A DNA stretch of 12,297 nucleotides from Deltaproteobacteria bacterium (GCA_018266095.1 JAFEBC010000488.1:1-12297), one strand, 5' to 3'; shown: positions 1 to 7,957, numbered from the stretch's first letter. The notes: generated by a model from the letters alone, not told the origin. Numbers and translations are program-made.

Positions 1-652
1 CGCGGCGCGCTGGCGCTGGAATGGCCAGACCGAGCACGCGTCGGTCGCGGCCTTCGCGCAGGTGACGCTCGATCTGATGGCGCTGGGCGCGCCCCCCAAG
101 CTGCTCGACGCGGCCAATCGCGACGCGCGCGACGAGATCCGGCACGCCGAGCTCTGCTTCTCGCTGGCACGCGCGATCGACGGCCAGGTCGAGGGTCCGC
201 GCGCGTTCCCGCAGGCGCGAGAGCTGGATCCACGGCCACTCACGCGGACGCTGGCGCTGACGCAGCTCGCGGTGAAGTCGCTCATCGATGGCGCGCTCTA
301 CGAAGGCCTGTCGGCGCGCGTGATCGCGCGACTGGCGAAGCGCACGGACGATGTCGCGATTCGTTCGCTCTTGCTGGAACTCGCCGCGGATGAGGGCCGG
401 CACAGCGCGAGCGCGTGGGACGTGATCGATTGGTGCATTGCCGAGGGAGGCGCGCCGGTGGTGCAGGCGCTGCGTGGTGCGGCGGCGGGGATGGGTGAGC
501 GGTACGCGGGCAATCTGCCGGAGGGCGCGATGGTTGGCGCGTGGGAGCGCTTCGGCATCCCTGGCGTTGCGCTCGAGCAGGACGAGTACGCGAAGGCGCG
601 GACGGAGGTGCAGCGGCGGGTGACAGAGCTGACGGCCGCACGCGTGGCCTGA
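1..652 (+). CDS. ferritin-like diiron protein (5' end missing)
   Basis: The reading frame is open from base 2 at the left edge to TGA at 650-652, so the start codon lies outside the window; about 216 residues are visible. The first visible residues already carry the conserved helix motif TEHASVAAF, so the GTG at 62 is not the true start. Four metal-ligand motifs appear in ferritin-like order: Glu in TEHAS (codon 32-34), ExxH in DEIRHAE (134-145), Glu in LYEGLSA (302-304) and ExxH in DEGRHSA (392-403). This is the E, ExxH, E, ExxH pattern of a four-helix diiron carboxylate bundle. The family spans ferritins, rubrerythrins and diiron oxidases; which activity applies here cannot be told. It resembles uncharacterised ferritin-like domain proteins of myxobacteria, which is a family-level recollection rather than a search result. 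The next gene starts 45 bp downstream on the same strand, with a small hairpin between. Confidence 0.8.
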   Translation, partial: AARWRWNGQTEHASVAAFAQVTLDLMALGAPPKLLDAANRDARDEIRHAELCFSLARAIDGQVEGPRAFPQARELDPRPLTRTLALTQLAVKSLIDGALYEGLSARVIARLAKRTDDVAIRSLLLELAADEGRHSASAWDVIDWCIAEGGAPVVQALRGAAAGMGERYAGNLPEGAMVGAWERFGIPGVALEQDEYAKARTEVQRRVTELTAARVA

Positions 653-668
653 CGCGCTCGCTGCGTCG

Positions 669-686
669 ACACCGGGGCCTCGGTGT
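669..686 (+). terminator. short hairpin after the ferritin-like gene
   Basis: ACACCG (669-674) and CGGTGT (681-686) form a perfect 6-bp inverted repeat with a 6-nt loop, 16 nt after the upstream stop codon. No T-run follows, so it is not a classical intrinsic terminator. It could be a weak terminator, an operator, or chance in GC-rich DNA. It lies directly before the -10-like hexamer of the caspase gene. Confidence 0.3.
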
Positions 687-691
687 AGCAT
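686..691 (+). promoter_or_regulatory. candidate -10 hexamer for the caspase gene
   Basis: TAGCAT matches TATAAT at four of six positions and sits 6 nt before the ATG at 698. No Shine-Dalgarno is visible before that ATG and no good -35 is seen. If functional, transcription would begin at or next to the start codon (leaderless mRNA). The assignment rests on position and on similar arrangements elsewhere in the window. Confidence 0.28.
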
Positions 692-697
692 TCGCCA

Positions 698-3600
698 ATG
701 CTCAGCTCCCTGTTCGTCCTCGCGGCGCTGCAATCGGCGGCACCTCAGCTCGTGGTGCAGTCTGGCCACGGCGGCTCGATCGACCAGATCGCGCTCTCGC
801 CCAACGGGAAGATCCTCGCCACCACCTCGCCCGCGGAGCTGCGGCTGTGGGACCTCGATTCGGGCCTGCTCCTGCGCACGATCTCGCTGCAGTCGTGCAG
901 CGTGGCGCGGCTCGCGTTCCTGCCTGGCGGCAAGGCCGTCGCGGCGGGCGGGAGCTGCGAGCACGGCGAGAACACGTTCGACAGCGTGGTCGACCTCGAG
1001 ACCGGCGCCGTGAAGACGTTCAAGCCGCTGACCTTCGCCGTGCGCGCCGACGCGGATTTTCGCGGAGGCTACACACCCGACGGGCGGCTCCTCATCCAGC
1101 CGCGTCCCAAGTGGCTCGGCAAGCCGGCCGCGATCGAGGTCTGGAGCCTCGCGGAGGGCAAGAAGCTGCGCGACCTGCCAGCGGACGAGTTCCTGGACAA
1201 TCGGGCGCGCATCTACGGCCTGGGACCGAACGCGTTCGCCCTCTGTCGGGACCGCGAATTCTCCTTCTTCGACCTCGAGAAGGGGCAGCCCTTGCCCGGG
1301 CATGCGCCGCTCAAGGGCGTCGATTGTTCATTCCCGCCTGCGCTCTCGCCCGACGGCAAGATCGTCGCGCTCAAGACCTCGGACAACGGCGTCACCATCC
1401 AGCCCGAGGGCGGCGCCGAGCGGCGCGTGATCGTGCAGCGGCGCATGCATCACCTCGCGTTCGCGCCGGGCGGGAAGCTCTTGCTCGCTGGCAACTCCGA
1501 GCGCGACGGGCGGCACGCGTGGACGTCCACGGTCGATCTCTCGACCGACAAGGAGGAGCAGTTCGTCGAGGTGACCGCGCGCGAGGCCTGGGGCGCGTGG
1601 CTCGTCGGCGAGGAGCGCATCGTGGGGATCTCGAAGGACGACCAGCTCAGCCTCTCCGATCGCAAGACGGGCGCGCTGCAGCGCGAGCTGGGCGGCAACC
1701 CGCACACGGTGCGCGGGCTCGCGTTCAGCCCCAACGGACGCTACGTGGCGCAGGCGTCGGTCAAGTACGACGCGAAGATCGCGTTCAGGATCTGGGACCT
1801 GTCGACCGGCCGCGTGGTGCGCTCGTTCACGAGCGAGGCGCCCGCGCAGCTCGAGCAGCTCGCGTTCACGCCCGATGGCGAAGAGCTCGCGTGGGCCGAG
1901 TTCCCCTGGGACGGCGATCCACGGCTGGGTCTGCAGCTCATCAACGTCAAGACGGGCGAGCAGCGGCGGCTTGCGCAGGGGCGCCTCGTGCGCAGCTTCT
2001 CGTTCGCGCGCGGTGGACAGTGGCTCGCGGTCGCGGGCCGGCTGCGCGGAGGACAGGGCAGCGCGAAGGGCACGGGCGCAGTGCTCGACGCCTCGACCGG
2101 ACAGGAGCTCTTCGCGCTGCCTGGGATGAGCGAGGTGGCGCTGAGCGAGGACGGCGCGTACCTGGTCGCGGGCGCGCCGTTCGACTCGACGGAGGGCACG
2201 CTCTACTCGACGAGCGGCTGGAAGAAGCTCAAGTCCATCCGCTGGACGAACGCCTTCCCGAGCCGGGATCTGCAGCAGCTCGCCAACGCGCCGCTGTGGA
2301 CAGACCAGGGATACGGCATCGACCTGGGCCCGCTCGCTGCGCCGGTTGCGCCCGCCGCCAAGCCCGCGCGCAAGGGGAAGCGCGAAGAGGATCCGCCCAG
2401 GCACTTCCTCGATGTGGCGCATCACGTGTGGTGCGGCGCGTACAGCCCCGACGGCACGCTGTTCGCGACGGGCGGCACAGGCGAGGGCGGGCTCTTCGAG
2501 GTGAAGACGCTCAAGAAGGTGCGCGACTTCCAGCCGGAGCACCCGGTCGAGTTGGAGGCGCTGGCGTACTCGCGCGACGGGAAGTGGATCGCGACCGGCG
2601 GCCAGGAGGGCTCGGTGGTGCTGCGCGATGGCCACACGGGCGCGCCGATCGCGACGCTGCTCACGCGCAACGAGGCCGACGGCATGATCGTGCTGACCTC
2701 GGGCGAGTACCTGGCGAGCAAGGGCGCGCTGGGCGCGATCGCGTTCCGCTCGGGCGCGCACGCGTATCCGTTCGAGCAGTTCGACCTCAAGTTCAACCGG
2801 CCCGACGTGGTGCTCAAGACGCTGGGCAAGGCGGCGACGGCGCTCATCGACGCGGTGGCGCGCGCGCGCGTGAAGCGCTTGCAGCGCGCGGGCTTCACCG
2901 AGGAGTCGCTCTCGGCGCAGGCGAAGTTGCCCGAGGTGACGATCGATCGCGCCGCGCTCCCGGCGTCGACCGCCGCCGATGCGGTGACCCTCGCAGTCAC
3001 CGCGCGCAGCCAGGACGCTGCACTCGATCGCCTGCTGGTGACCGTGGACGACACGCCGTTCGACGGCAAGGTCGCGGGGATCGATCTGCGTGCGCGGAAG
3101 GTGAAGAGCGCGACCGAGCGCGTGACGGTGCCGATCCTGCCGGGCCGCAACCGCATCCAGGTGTCGGTGCTGGACGCGAACGGCGTCGAGTCGCTGCGCG
3201 AGACGCTCGAGGTGCGCGGCGAGGGCGCCCCGAAGCCCGGCAAGCTCTTCCTGCTCGCGGCCGGCGTGTCCAAGTACAAGGACCCGACCTACGAGCTGCA
3301 CTACGCGGCCAAGGACGCGCAGGATCTGTCGGCGCTCTTCGCCCACGCGCCGCATCTGGCCACGGGCGAGATCGTGCCCGTGCTCGACGACGCAGCAACG
3401 CGCGAGGGCATCCTGGCTGCGCGCGAAAAGCTGATGCAGGCCGGCCCCGGCGACGAGGTGATCGTCTTCCTCGCCGGTCACGGCCTCCTCGACGAGAAGC
3501 TCGACTACTACTTCGCCACCACCGACATCGACTTCGAGCACCCGGCCGCGCGCGGGCTCTCGTTCGACGACCTCGAGGGCCTGCTCGACGGCGTGAAGGC

Positions 3601-4063
3601 CCGGCGCAAGCTGCTGCTCATGGACACGTGCAACTCGGGCGAGCTCGATAAGAGCGACGTGGAGGTCGCGGCGCTGACGCAGGCCGGGGGCGATCCACGG
3701 GTGAAGGCGCGCGCGGTGGGCAACCGCGGGCTCAAGCGCAAGAGCTCGCTGGGAACGGATGAGCTGTCGGCGCTGCTCAATGAACTGTTCGCGGACACGC
3801 GGCGCGGCTCGGGCGCGGTGGCCATCTCGTCCGCGGGCGGCGCCGAGTTCGCGCTCGAGAGCGACGAGTGGAAGAACGGCGTGTTCACGTTCGCGCTCTT
3901 GGACGCGCTGCGCTCGGGGTCGGCGGACAAGAACAAGGACGGCACGGTGACAGCGTCGGAGCTGCGCGAGGCGGTGCAGGCTCGTGTGCGCGAGCTCACC
4001 GCGGGGCGCCAATCGCCGACGTCGCGGAGAGAGAACCTGGCGGTGGATTTTGCGGTGTACTGA
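698..4063 (+). CDS. secreted WD40-like beta-propeller/caspase (C14) fusion protein
   Basis: This is an 1121-residue protein. The N-terminus (about 1-15, hydrophobic, ending SAAPQ) looks like a short uncharged signal peptide. Residues about 20-655 hold roughly ten propeller-blade motifs of the type LWDLDSG (50-56), VVDLETG, IWDLSTG (365-371), VLDASTG (462-468), with paired SPDG/SPNG turns, so one or two beta-propellers. Residues about 745-840 look like an Ig-like beta linker. Residues 849-1121 form a peptidase C14 (caspase/metacaspase-like) domain: catalytic His928 in FLAGHG, catalytic Cys978 in DTCNSGE, and the substrate-pocket-type motif ISSAGGAE (1043-1050). An EF-hand-like loop (Asp1077, Asn1079, Asp1081, Glu1088) lies near the C-terminus and suggests calcium dependence. 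Both dyad residues are intact, so an active cysteine protease is expected; the propeller probably binds a partner. A lysine/arginine/proline-rich insert is at about 549-568. The substrate is unknown. The ATG at 698 is chosen because homology-like sequence and signal peptide begin there. Confidence 0.88.
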   Translation: MLSSLFVLAALQSAAPQLVVQSGHGGSIDQIALSPNGKILATTSPAELRLWDLDSGLLLRTISLQSCSVARLAFLPGGKAVAAGGSCEHGENTFDSVVDLETGAVKTFKPLTFAVRADADFRGGYTPDGRLLIQPRPKWLGKPAAIEVWSLAEGKKLRDLPADEFLDNRARIYGLGPNAFALCRDREFSFFDLEKGQPLPGHAPLKGVDCSFPPALSPDGKIVALKTSDNGVTIQPEGGAERRVIVQRRMHHLAFAPGGKLLLAGNSERDGRHAWTSTVDLSTDKEEQFVEVTAREAWGAWLVGEERIVGISKDDQLSLSDRKTGALQRELGGNPHTVRGLAFSPNGRYVAQASVKYDAKIAFRIWDLSTGRVVRSFTSEAPAQLEQLAFTPDGEELAWAEFPWDGDPRLGLQLINVKTGEQRRLAQGRLVRSFSFARGGQWLAVAGRLRGGQGSAKGTGAVLDASTGQELFALPGMSEVALSEDGAYLVAGAPFDSTEGTLYSTSGWKKLKSIRWTNAFPSRDLQQLANAPLWTDQGYGIDLGPLAAPVAPAAKPARKGKREEDPPRHFLDVAHHVWCGAYSPDGTLFATGGTGEGGLFEVKTLKKVRDFQPEHPVELEALAYSRDGKWIATGGQEGSVVLRDGHTGAPIATLLTRNEADGMIVLTSGEYLASKGALGAIAFRSGAHAYPFEQFDLKFNRPDVVLKTLGKAATALIDAVARARVKRLQRAGFTEESLSAQAKLPEVTIDRAALPASTAADAVTLAVTARSQDAALDRLLVTVDDTPFDGKVAGIDLRARKVKSATERVTVPILPGRNRIQVSVLDANGVESLRETLEVRGEGAPKPGKLFLLAAGVSKYKDPTYELHYAAKDAQDLSALFAHAPHLATGEIVPVLDDAATREGILAAREKLMQAGPGDEVIVFLAGHGLLDEKLDYYFATTDIDFEHPAARGLSFDDLEGLLDGVKARRKLLLMDTCNSGELDKSDVEVAALTQAGGDPRVKARAVGNRGLKRKSSLGTDELSALLNELFADTRRGSGAVAISSAGGAEFALESDEWKNGVFTFALLDALRSGSADKNKDGTVTASELREAVQARVRELTAGRQSPTSRRENLAVDFAVY

Positions 4064-4066
4064 GCG

Positions 4067-5083
4067 CTACCCCTTCTGCCCCAACTGATACTTCGCCACA
4101 TTCGCCGAGTGGCACTTCAGGTCCGGGCAGAACACGTGCGTGTGGTCGTTCTTGCTCACGAAGTACAAGTCCTTGCACGTGAGCGGCGACACCGCCGCCG
4201 ACATCGCCGCCAGCCCCGGACTCGCGATCGGCCCCGGAGGCAATCCGCGCACCTTGTACGTGTTGTACGGGTGCTCGCGATCCAGGTCGCTGCGGTGGAT
4301 CTTCCCGTCCCACTGGAAGTCGAACGTGAGCAGGTGCGCGTAGATCACCGTCGGGTCCGTCTGCAGCGGCATCCCGATGCGCATGCGGTTGTGGAACACG
4401 CAGGAGATGCGCGGGCGCTCCTCGGCCTGGCCTGTCTCCTTCTCGATGATGGAGGCGAGCGTCATCACCTCGGCGTCGGTGAGCTTCTTGTCGAGGCCCG
4501 TGCCGCGCGCCTGCGTGAGCGCCGCGCGCGCGTTGGAGACCATCTTGGTGAGGATGCCCTGGCAGCCGATGCCCTTGGGCATCGAGTACGTGTCGGGGAA
4601 GAGGTAGCCCTCGAGCGAGGTCGCGGTCACGCCGAGCTTCTTGGCCTCTTCACCGGAGCGCGCGAGCTTCAAGAAATCGGCTTCTGCGCACAGGCCGCTG
4701 GCGCCGATGATGGGCGCGATCTCGTCGACGCGCAGTCCCTCGGGCACGGTGAAGCGGTGCAAGAGGATCTCGCCGCGCACGAGCTGATCGATGATCTGCG
4801 TCGGCGACATGGGCAGCGCGAGCTCGTACTCGCCGGCCTTCAAGACCGCGCCGCGGTGGAACCAGCGCAGCGTGCGCACGAAGCCGTCGGCGTCCGCGAC
4901 CGCACCCGCGCCCGAGAGCAGCTTCGCGATGTGCTGCGGGCCCGAGCTCTTGCCGATCTCGACCACGACGGGCTTCTGGCCGAAGGGCGCGTCGGCGAAC
5001 TGCTTCGCGCGCAGATAGACGACCGCCGCGGCGCCTCCTGCGAGCGCAAGGAGGACCAACAGCGCGAGAGCGACCTTCTTCAT
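4067..5083 (-). CDS. mltG: endolytic murein transglycosylase MltG (YceG family)
   Basis: MltG cleaves nascent peptidoglycan strands at the inner membrane and is thought to act as a terminase for glycan polymerisation. The 338-residue protein starts with a short cytoplasmic tail (MKK) and one transmembrane segment (about 4-22). A LysM-like region follows, then the catalytic domain: ASIIEKETG with catalytic Glu214, FHNRMRIGMPLQTDPTVIY, and HPYNTY plus GLPPGPIASPG, all YceG hallmarks. ATG at 5083 is chosen over the in-frame GTG at 5089 because AAAGG lies 9 nt upstream of it but only 3 nt upstream of the GTG, and MKK starts a normal membrane anchor. Three Cys lie in the last 40 residues (TCKD, VFCPDLKC), unusual for the family. 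It lies 92 bp downstream of the ABC-F gene and may be co-transcribed. Its stop is 3 bp from that of the convergent caspase gene. Confidence 0.93.
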   Translation of the reverse strand: MKKVALALLVLLALAGGAAAVVYLRAKQFADAPFGQKPVVVEIGKSSGPQHIAKLLSGAGAVADADGFVRTLRWFHRGAVLKAGEYELALPMSPTQIIDQLVRGEILLHRFTVPEGLRVDEIAPIIGASGLCAEADFLKLARSGEEAKKLGVTATSLEGYLFPDTYSMPKGIGCQGILTKMVSNARAALTQARGTGLDKKLTDAEVMTLASIIEKETGQAEERPRISCVFHNRMRIGMPLQTDPTVIYAHLLTFDFQWDGKIHRSDLDREHPYNTYKVRGLPPGPIASPGLAAMSAAVSPLTCKDLYFVSKNDHTHVFCPDLKCHSANVAKYQLGQKG

Positions 5084-5091
5084 GCACACGC

Positions 5092-5120
5092 ACCTTTCGC
5101 GAAGCTGCTGCTGCGAAGGT
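5092..5120 (-). promoter_or_regulatory. hairpin overlapping the mltG ribosome binding site
   Basis: On the minus strand ACCTTCGC (5120-5113) can pair with GCGAA-A-GGT (5100-5092), eight pairs with one bulged A and a 12-nt loop. The 3' arm contains the AAAGG Shine-Dalgarno of mltG. Pairing would hide the ribosome binding site, so translation could be conditional. A competing perfect palindrome, TTCGCGAA, lies at 5096-5103. This is a structural observation; regulation is inferred. Confidence 0.3.
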
Positions 5121-5175
5121 TAGCGCAACTCGCGGACGCAGGAAGCGACAACAGGCGCGCTCGGGGCGGTCGCCG

Positions 5176-7155
5176 CTACGCCAGGTCGAGCGACGCTTCT
5201 GCAGCGGCCAGCTTCTCCGACTTGGCCTCCCACTCGGCGTACAGATCCTCGAGCGTGTGCGTGGCCGCGCGGAACGCGTTCACGATGGGCGTCGACTTCG
5301 CCGAGTCCGCGAACAGCGCCGGGTCCGCGAGCTGCTCCTCGGCGGACTTCTTGGCCTTCTCCGTCTCGGCGATCTTGGCCTCGATGGCCGCGATCTCTTT
5401 CTTCAGCGGGCCCAGCGCCTTGTTGCGCTTCTCGCGCTCGGCAGCGCGCTCGCGGCGCGCTTCCTTGCCCTGCCCGCCTGCGGCCGCCTCGTCCTTGCCC
5501 AGGCCTTGCTGGGCCTGCGCTTGAGCCTTCTCGCGCTCGCGTTCGACGGCCTGGCGCTCGTGCCAGTCGTCGAGATTCCCGGGCTGCGCGTCGATGCGGC
5601 CGTCCTTCACCTCCCACACCTGCGTGGCGAGGCCGTTCACGAACGAGCGGTTGTGCGAGACGAACAGGAGCGTGCCGTCGTAGTCGCGCAGTGCGTCGAT
5701 GAGCGCCTCGGACGAATCGAGATCGAGGTGGTTCGTGGGCTCGTCCATGAGCAGGAAGTTGCTCGGCACGACGAGCAATTTCGCCAGCGCCACGCGCGCC
5801 TTCTCGCCGCCGGAGAGCACGCCGATCTTCTTGTCCACGTCGTCGCCGGAGAAGAGGAACGAGCCCAGGATCGAGCGCACCCAGCTCTGCGGTTCAGTGG
5901 GCACGAGCTCGTGCACCTCCTCCAGGATCGTGCGCGATGTGACCAATTTCTCCGTGTGGTGCTGCGCGTAGTAGCCGAGCTCCACGTTGTGCCCGAGCGT
6001 CACCTCGCCCGCGTCTGCCTCGGCCTCGCCCGCGACCAGCTTGAGCAGCGTGGTCTTGCCCGCGCCGTTCAGGCCGATGACCGCGATGCGCTCGCCGCGC
6101 AAGAGCTGCGCATCGAGGTTGCGATACACGCTGTTCGACCCGTAGCTCTTGCTCACGTGCTTGAGCGTTAACACCTCGCGCCCCGAGCGCGACGCGGGCG
6201 GGAAGCGGAAGCTCACCGTGCTGCGCTCCTCGGGCAGCTCGATGCGCTCCATCTTGTCGAGCAGCTTCTGCTTGCTCTGCGCCTGCCGCGCCTTCGACGC
6301 CTTGGCCTTGAAGCGCGTGATGAACTGCTGCAGCTGCTCGCGCTTGGCCTCCTGCTTCTCCACGCGGTTGCGCAGCACCTCGAGCTCGTCGGCGCGCTGC
6401 ACGAGGTAGGCCTCGTAGTTGCCCTTGTACGTGCGCAGCCCCTCGGGCTCGAGCGAGACCACGCGATCGATCTGGCGGTCCAGGAACTCGCGGTCGTGCG
6501 ACACGAGCACGAGCGCCTTGGCCTGGCGCTTCATGAAGCCGTCGAACCACTCCAGCGTGGGCACGTCCAGGTGGTTCGTGGGCTCGTCGAGGAGCAGCAG
6601 ATCCGGGTCTTGCAAGAGCAGCGAGCCGAGCGCGGCGCGCATGCGCCAGCCGCCCGAGAGCGAACGCGCGGGTTGCGCGAACTGCTCGGTGCGGAAGCCG
6701 AGGCCTTGCAGAATCTCCTCGGCGCGGTGGCGCCCGAAGCGCTCCTCGTGGTGCGCGAGCTCCTCGTGCAGCTCGGCCAACTCCTCGGCCAATTCGAGCT
6801 GCTCCTCCTCGCTCTTCTGCGCCGCCTTCGACATCGCGGCTTCGGCCTCGGCGAGGCGCTTCTCCAATTCGGTGCGGCCCGGCACCGACGCCAGCACGCC
6901 CTCGATGAGCGAGCCCTCAGGGAGCTGCCCGATCTCCTGCGCCAGATAGCCCGCGCGCGCACGCCGCACGCGCTGCACGTCGCCGCCGTCGGGCTCCTGC
7001 GCGCCCGCGAGGATCTTCATCAGCGTGGACTTGCCGCTGCCGTTCGGCCCGATGAGCCCGATGCGGTCGTGCGTGCCGATGGTGAACGAGGCGCCCTCGA
7101 GGATGATCTTGGGGCCGAAGCGGATGCTGAGATCGCGTGCGTGGACCAACGACAT
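5176..7155 (-). CDS. ABC-F family ATPase (ribosome-associated, YheS/Uup-like)
   Basis: This 659-residue protein has two ATP-binding cassettes on one chain and no transmembrane segments, the ABC-F layout. First cassette: Walker A GPNGSGKST (36-44), signature LSGG (166-169), Walker B LLLLDEPTNHLD with catalytic Glu191, switch VSHDREF. Second: Walker A GLNGAGKTT (361-369), signature LSGG (447-450), Walker B with Glu472, VSHNRSF. A basic, helical interdomain linker (about 245-310) follows the first cassette. The C-terminus (about 535-659) is a charged coiled coil split by an Ala/Gln/Gly-rich stretch, as in Uup-type proteins. Members bind the ribosomal E site and act in translation, stalling rescue or antibiotic protection; which applies cannot be read here. 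The open frame extends upstream to 7461, but ATG at 7155 is chosen because cassette homology begins at MSLVHARDLS and the extension overlaps a divergent gene. No Shine-Dalgarno precedes it. Confidence 0.93.
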   Translation of the reverse strand: MSLVHARDLSIRFGPKIILEGASFTIGTHDRIGLIGPNGSGKSTLMKILAGAQEPDGGDVQRVRRARAGYLAQEIGQLPEGSLIEGVLASVPGRTELEKRLAEAEAAMSKAAQKSEEEQLELAEELAELHEELAHHEERFGRHRAEEILQGLGFRTEQFAQPARSLSGGWRMRAALGSLLLQDPDLLLLDEPTNHLDVPTLEWFDGFMKRQAKALVLVSHDREFLDRQIDRVVSLEPEGLRTYKGNYEAYLVQRADELEVLRNRVEKQEAKREQLQQFITRFKAKASKARQAQSKQKLLDKMERIELPEERSTVSFRFPPASRSGREVLTLKHVSKSYGSNSVYRNLDAQLLRGERIAVIGLNGAGKTTLLKLVAGEAEADAGEVTLGHNVELGYYAQHHTEKLVTSRTILEEVHELVPTEPQSWVRSILGSFLFSGDDVDKKIGVLSGGEKARVALAKLLVVPSNFLLMDEPTNHLDLDSSEALIDALRDYDGTLLFVSHNRSFVNGLATQVWEVKDGRIDAQPGNLDDWHERQAVEREREKAQAQAQQGLGKDEAAAGGQGKEARRERAAEREKRNKALGPLKKEIAAIEAKIAETEKAKKSAEEQLADPALFADSAKSTPIVNAFRAATHTLEDLYAEWEAKSEKLAAAEASLDLA

Positions 7156-7164
7156 GGGGCGCGC

Positions 7165-7173
7165 AGTGTAGCA
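7165..7173 (-). promoter_or_regulatory. candidate extended -10 for the ABC-F gene
   Basis: On the minus strand TGCTACACT provides an extended -10 (TGn plus TACACT, four of six matches to TATAAT). It ends 9 nt before the ATG at 7155, so transcription would begin within a few bases of the start codon. The interval also lies in the loop of a GCGCGC inverted repeat (7159-7164 with 7174-7179). No convincing -35 is seen. Confidence 0.33.
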
Positions 7174-7281
7174 GCGCGCGAGGGGTGCGTGCGGGTGTGT
7201 CTTGTGACCATCGTGAGCGCGCGCACAGCGGGCCCTGCGTGTCCCTTGCGCCTGCAACGGACGTCTGCGAGCCTCTGGCGC

Positions 7282-7287
7282 AGGAGG
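7282..7287 (+). promoter_or_regulatory. strong ribosome binding site for the 7294 gene
   Basis: AGGAGG lies 6 nt before the ATG at 7294. It fixes the start within a much longer open frame that runs from 6496. It is the best Shine-Dalgarno in the window. Confidence 0.8.
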
Positions 7288-7293
7288 CCTCAC

Positions 7294-7938
7294 ATGCGCA
7301 TCCGCCACGTGTCGATCCTCGCCGTCGTGCTCGCGCCGCTCGCCGCATCTGCGCAGTCGTTCCCTTCGCCCCAAGAGGCCGCCTGGGCAGGCGCGTTCGT
7401 CGAGGCCGGCAAGCTCCTGCCCGCCGCCAGCGACGACGCCACCAAGCGCGCGTTCAAGCACCTGGCCGAGGCCTCACTCCTGATGGACAAGCCGGGCGTG
7501 GCGCGCAACTCGTTCAACAAGGCCGCGCTCACGGCCTCGCTGCGTGAGCCCGCGACTTACTGGGGCTGCAAGATGTACCGCCGCGAGGGGCGCGATCGCG
7601 AGGCAGTGGACTGCTTCAAGCACGCGGGCCTCGATGAGGCGGAGGGCGACGCGCACAAGGAGCGCGCGATCGCGGCGGCGAAGGGGTCTGCGGGCGGCGC
7701 GGTGACCGGCAGTGGCGCGACGGGGTCGGGCGCGAGCGGCGCAGGATCGACCGCGGCGCCGGCCGCACCGAAGAGCGGCATCACGCAGATCGGGTGCGAC
7801 ACCAAGAACGGCGCGAATTGCAGCTACGGCGGAGTGCCCGTGAGCCCGGATCGCAAAGAAGCGATGGACAAGGCCATGGATGGCGACAAGGCCACCACGC
7901 CTCCTCCCGCGGGCGCGTCGGGCGCGTCGGGAAAGTAG
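7294..7938 (+). CDS. exported TPR-like hypothetical protein
   Basis: This is a 214-residue protein with a clear Sec signal peptide (MRIRHVSILAVVLAPLAASA, cleavage expected after ASA before QS). The mature part begins with helical, alanine-rich sequence at about 25-115, in TPR-like spacing (WAGAFVEAGKLL, AFKHLAEASLLM, ARNSFNKAAL, YWGCKMYRREGRDREAVDCF). A flexible Gly/Ser/Ala/Thr-rich linker (about 130-160) follows. Then comes a short segment with two Cys nine residues apart (GCDTKNGANC) that could form a disulphide in the periplasm, and a charged, Gly/Ala/Pro-rich tail. I do not recognise a named family. The protein is probably periplasmic or surface-associated and may be a protein-protein adaptor. 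It is divergent from the ABC-F gene, with 138 bp between them, and convergent with the TPR lipoprotein gene. Confidence 0.8.
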   Translation: MRIRHVSILAVVLAPLAASAQSFPSPQEAAWAGAFVEAGKLLPAASDDATKRAFKHLAEASLLMDKPGVARNSFNKAALTASLREPATYWGCKMYRREGRDREAVDCFKHAGLDEAEGDAHKERAIAAAKGSAGGAVTGSGATGSGASGAGSTAAPAAPKSGITQIGCDTKNGANCSYGGVPVSPDRKEAMDKAMDGDKATTPPPAGASGASGK

Positions 7939-7942
7939 AGCG

Positions 7943-7955
7943 CGGCGGTTCGCCG
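7943..7955. terminator. small hairpin between convergent genes
   Basis: CGGCG-GTT-CGCCG forms a perfect 5-bp stem in the 19-bp gap between two convergent stop codons (7938 and 7958). It could serve as a bidirectional terminator. There is no T-run, the stem is short, and such repeats arise often in GC-rich DNA. Confidence 0.25.
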
Positions 7956-7957
7956 AC

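Noticed and set aside
541..3651. Overlapping plus-strand frame of 1036 codons
   Set aside because: Arg/Ala/Gly-rich frame-shifted shadow of the caspase gene; no recognisable domain.
1328..4012. Long open frame on the minus strand, 894 codons, opposite the caspase gene
   Set aside because: The product is Arg/Ala/Leu/Glu-rich without domain motifs, while the opposite strand carries propeller and caspase motifs with an intact dyad. It is an antisense shadow of high-GC codon bias.
5105..5114. GCTGCTGC-type triplet run upstream of mltG
   Set aside because: Only three units; within chance for this base composition, and not a microsatellite of note.
7156..7461. N-terminal extension of the ABC-F frame
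   Set aside because: It overlaps the divergent 7294 gene, which has a strong ribosome binding site and signal peptide, and ABC-F similarity starts at the ATG at 7155.
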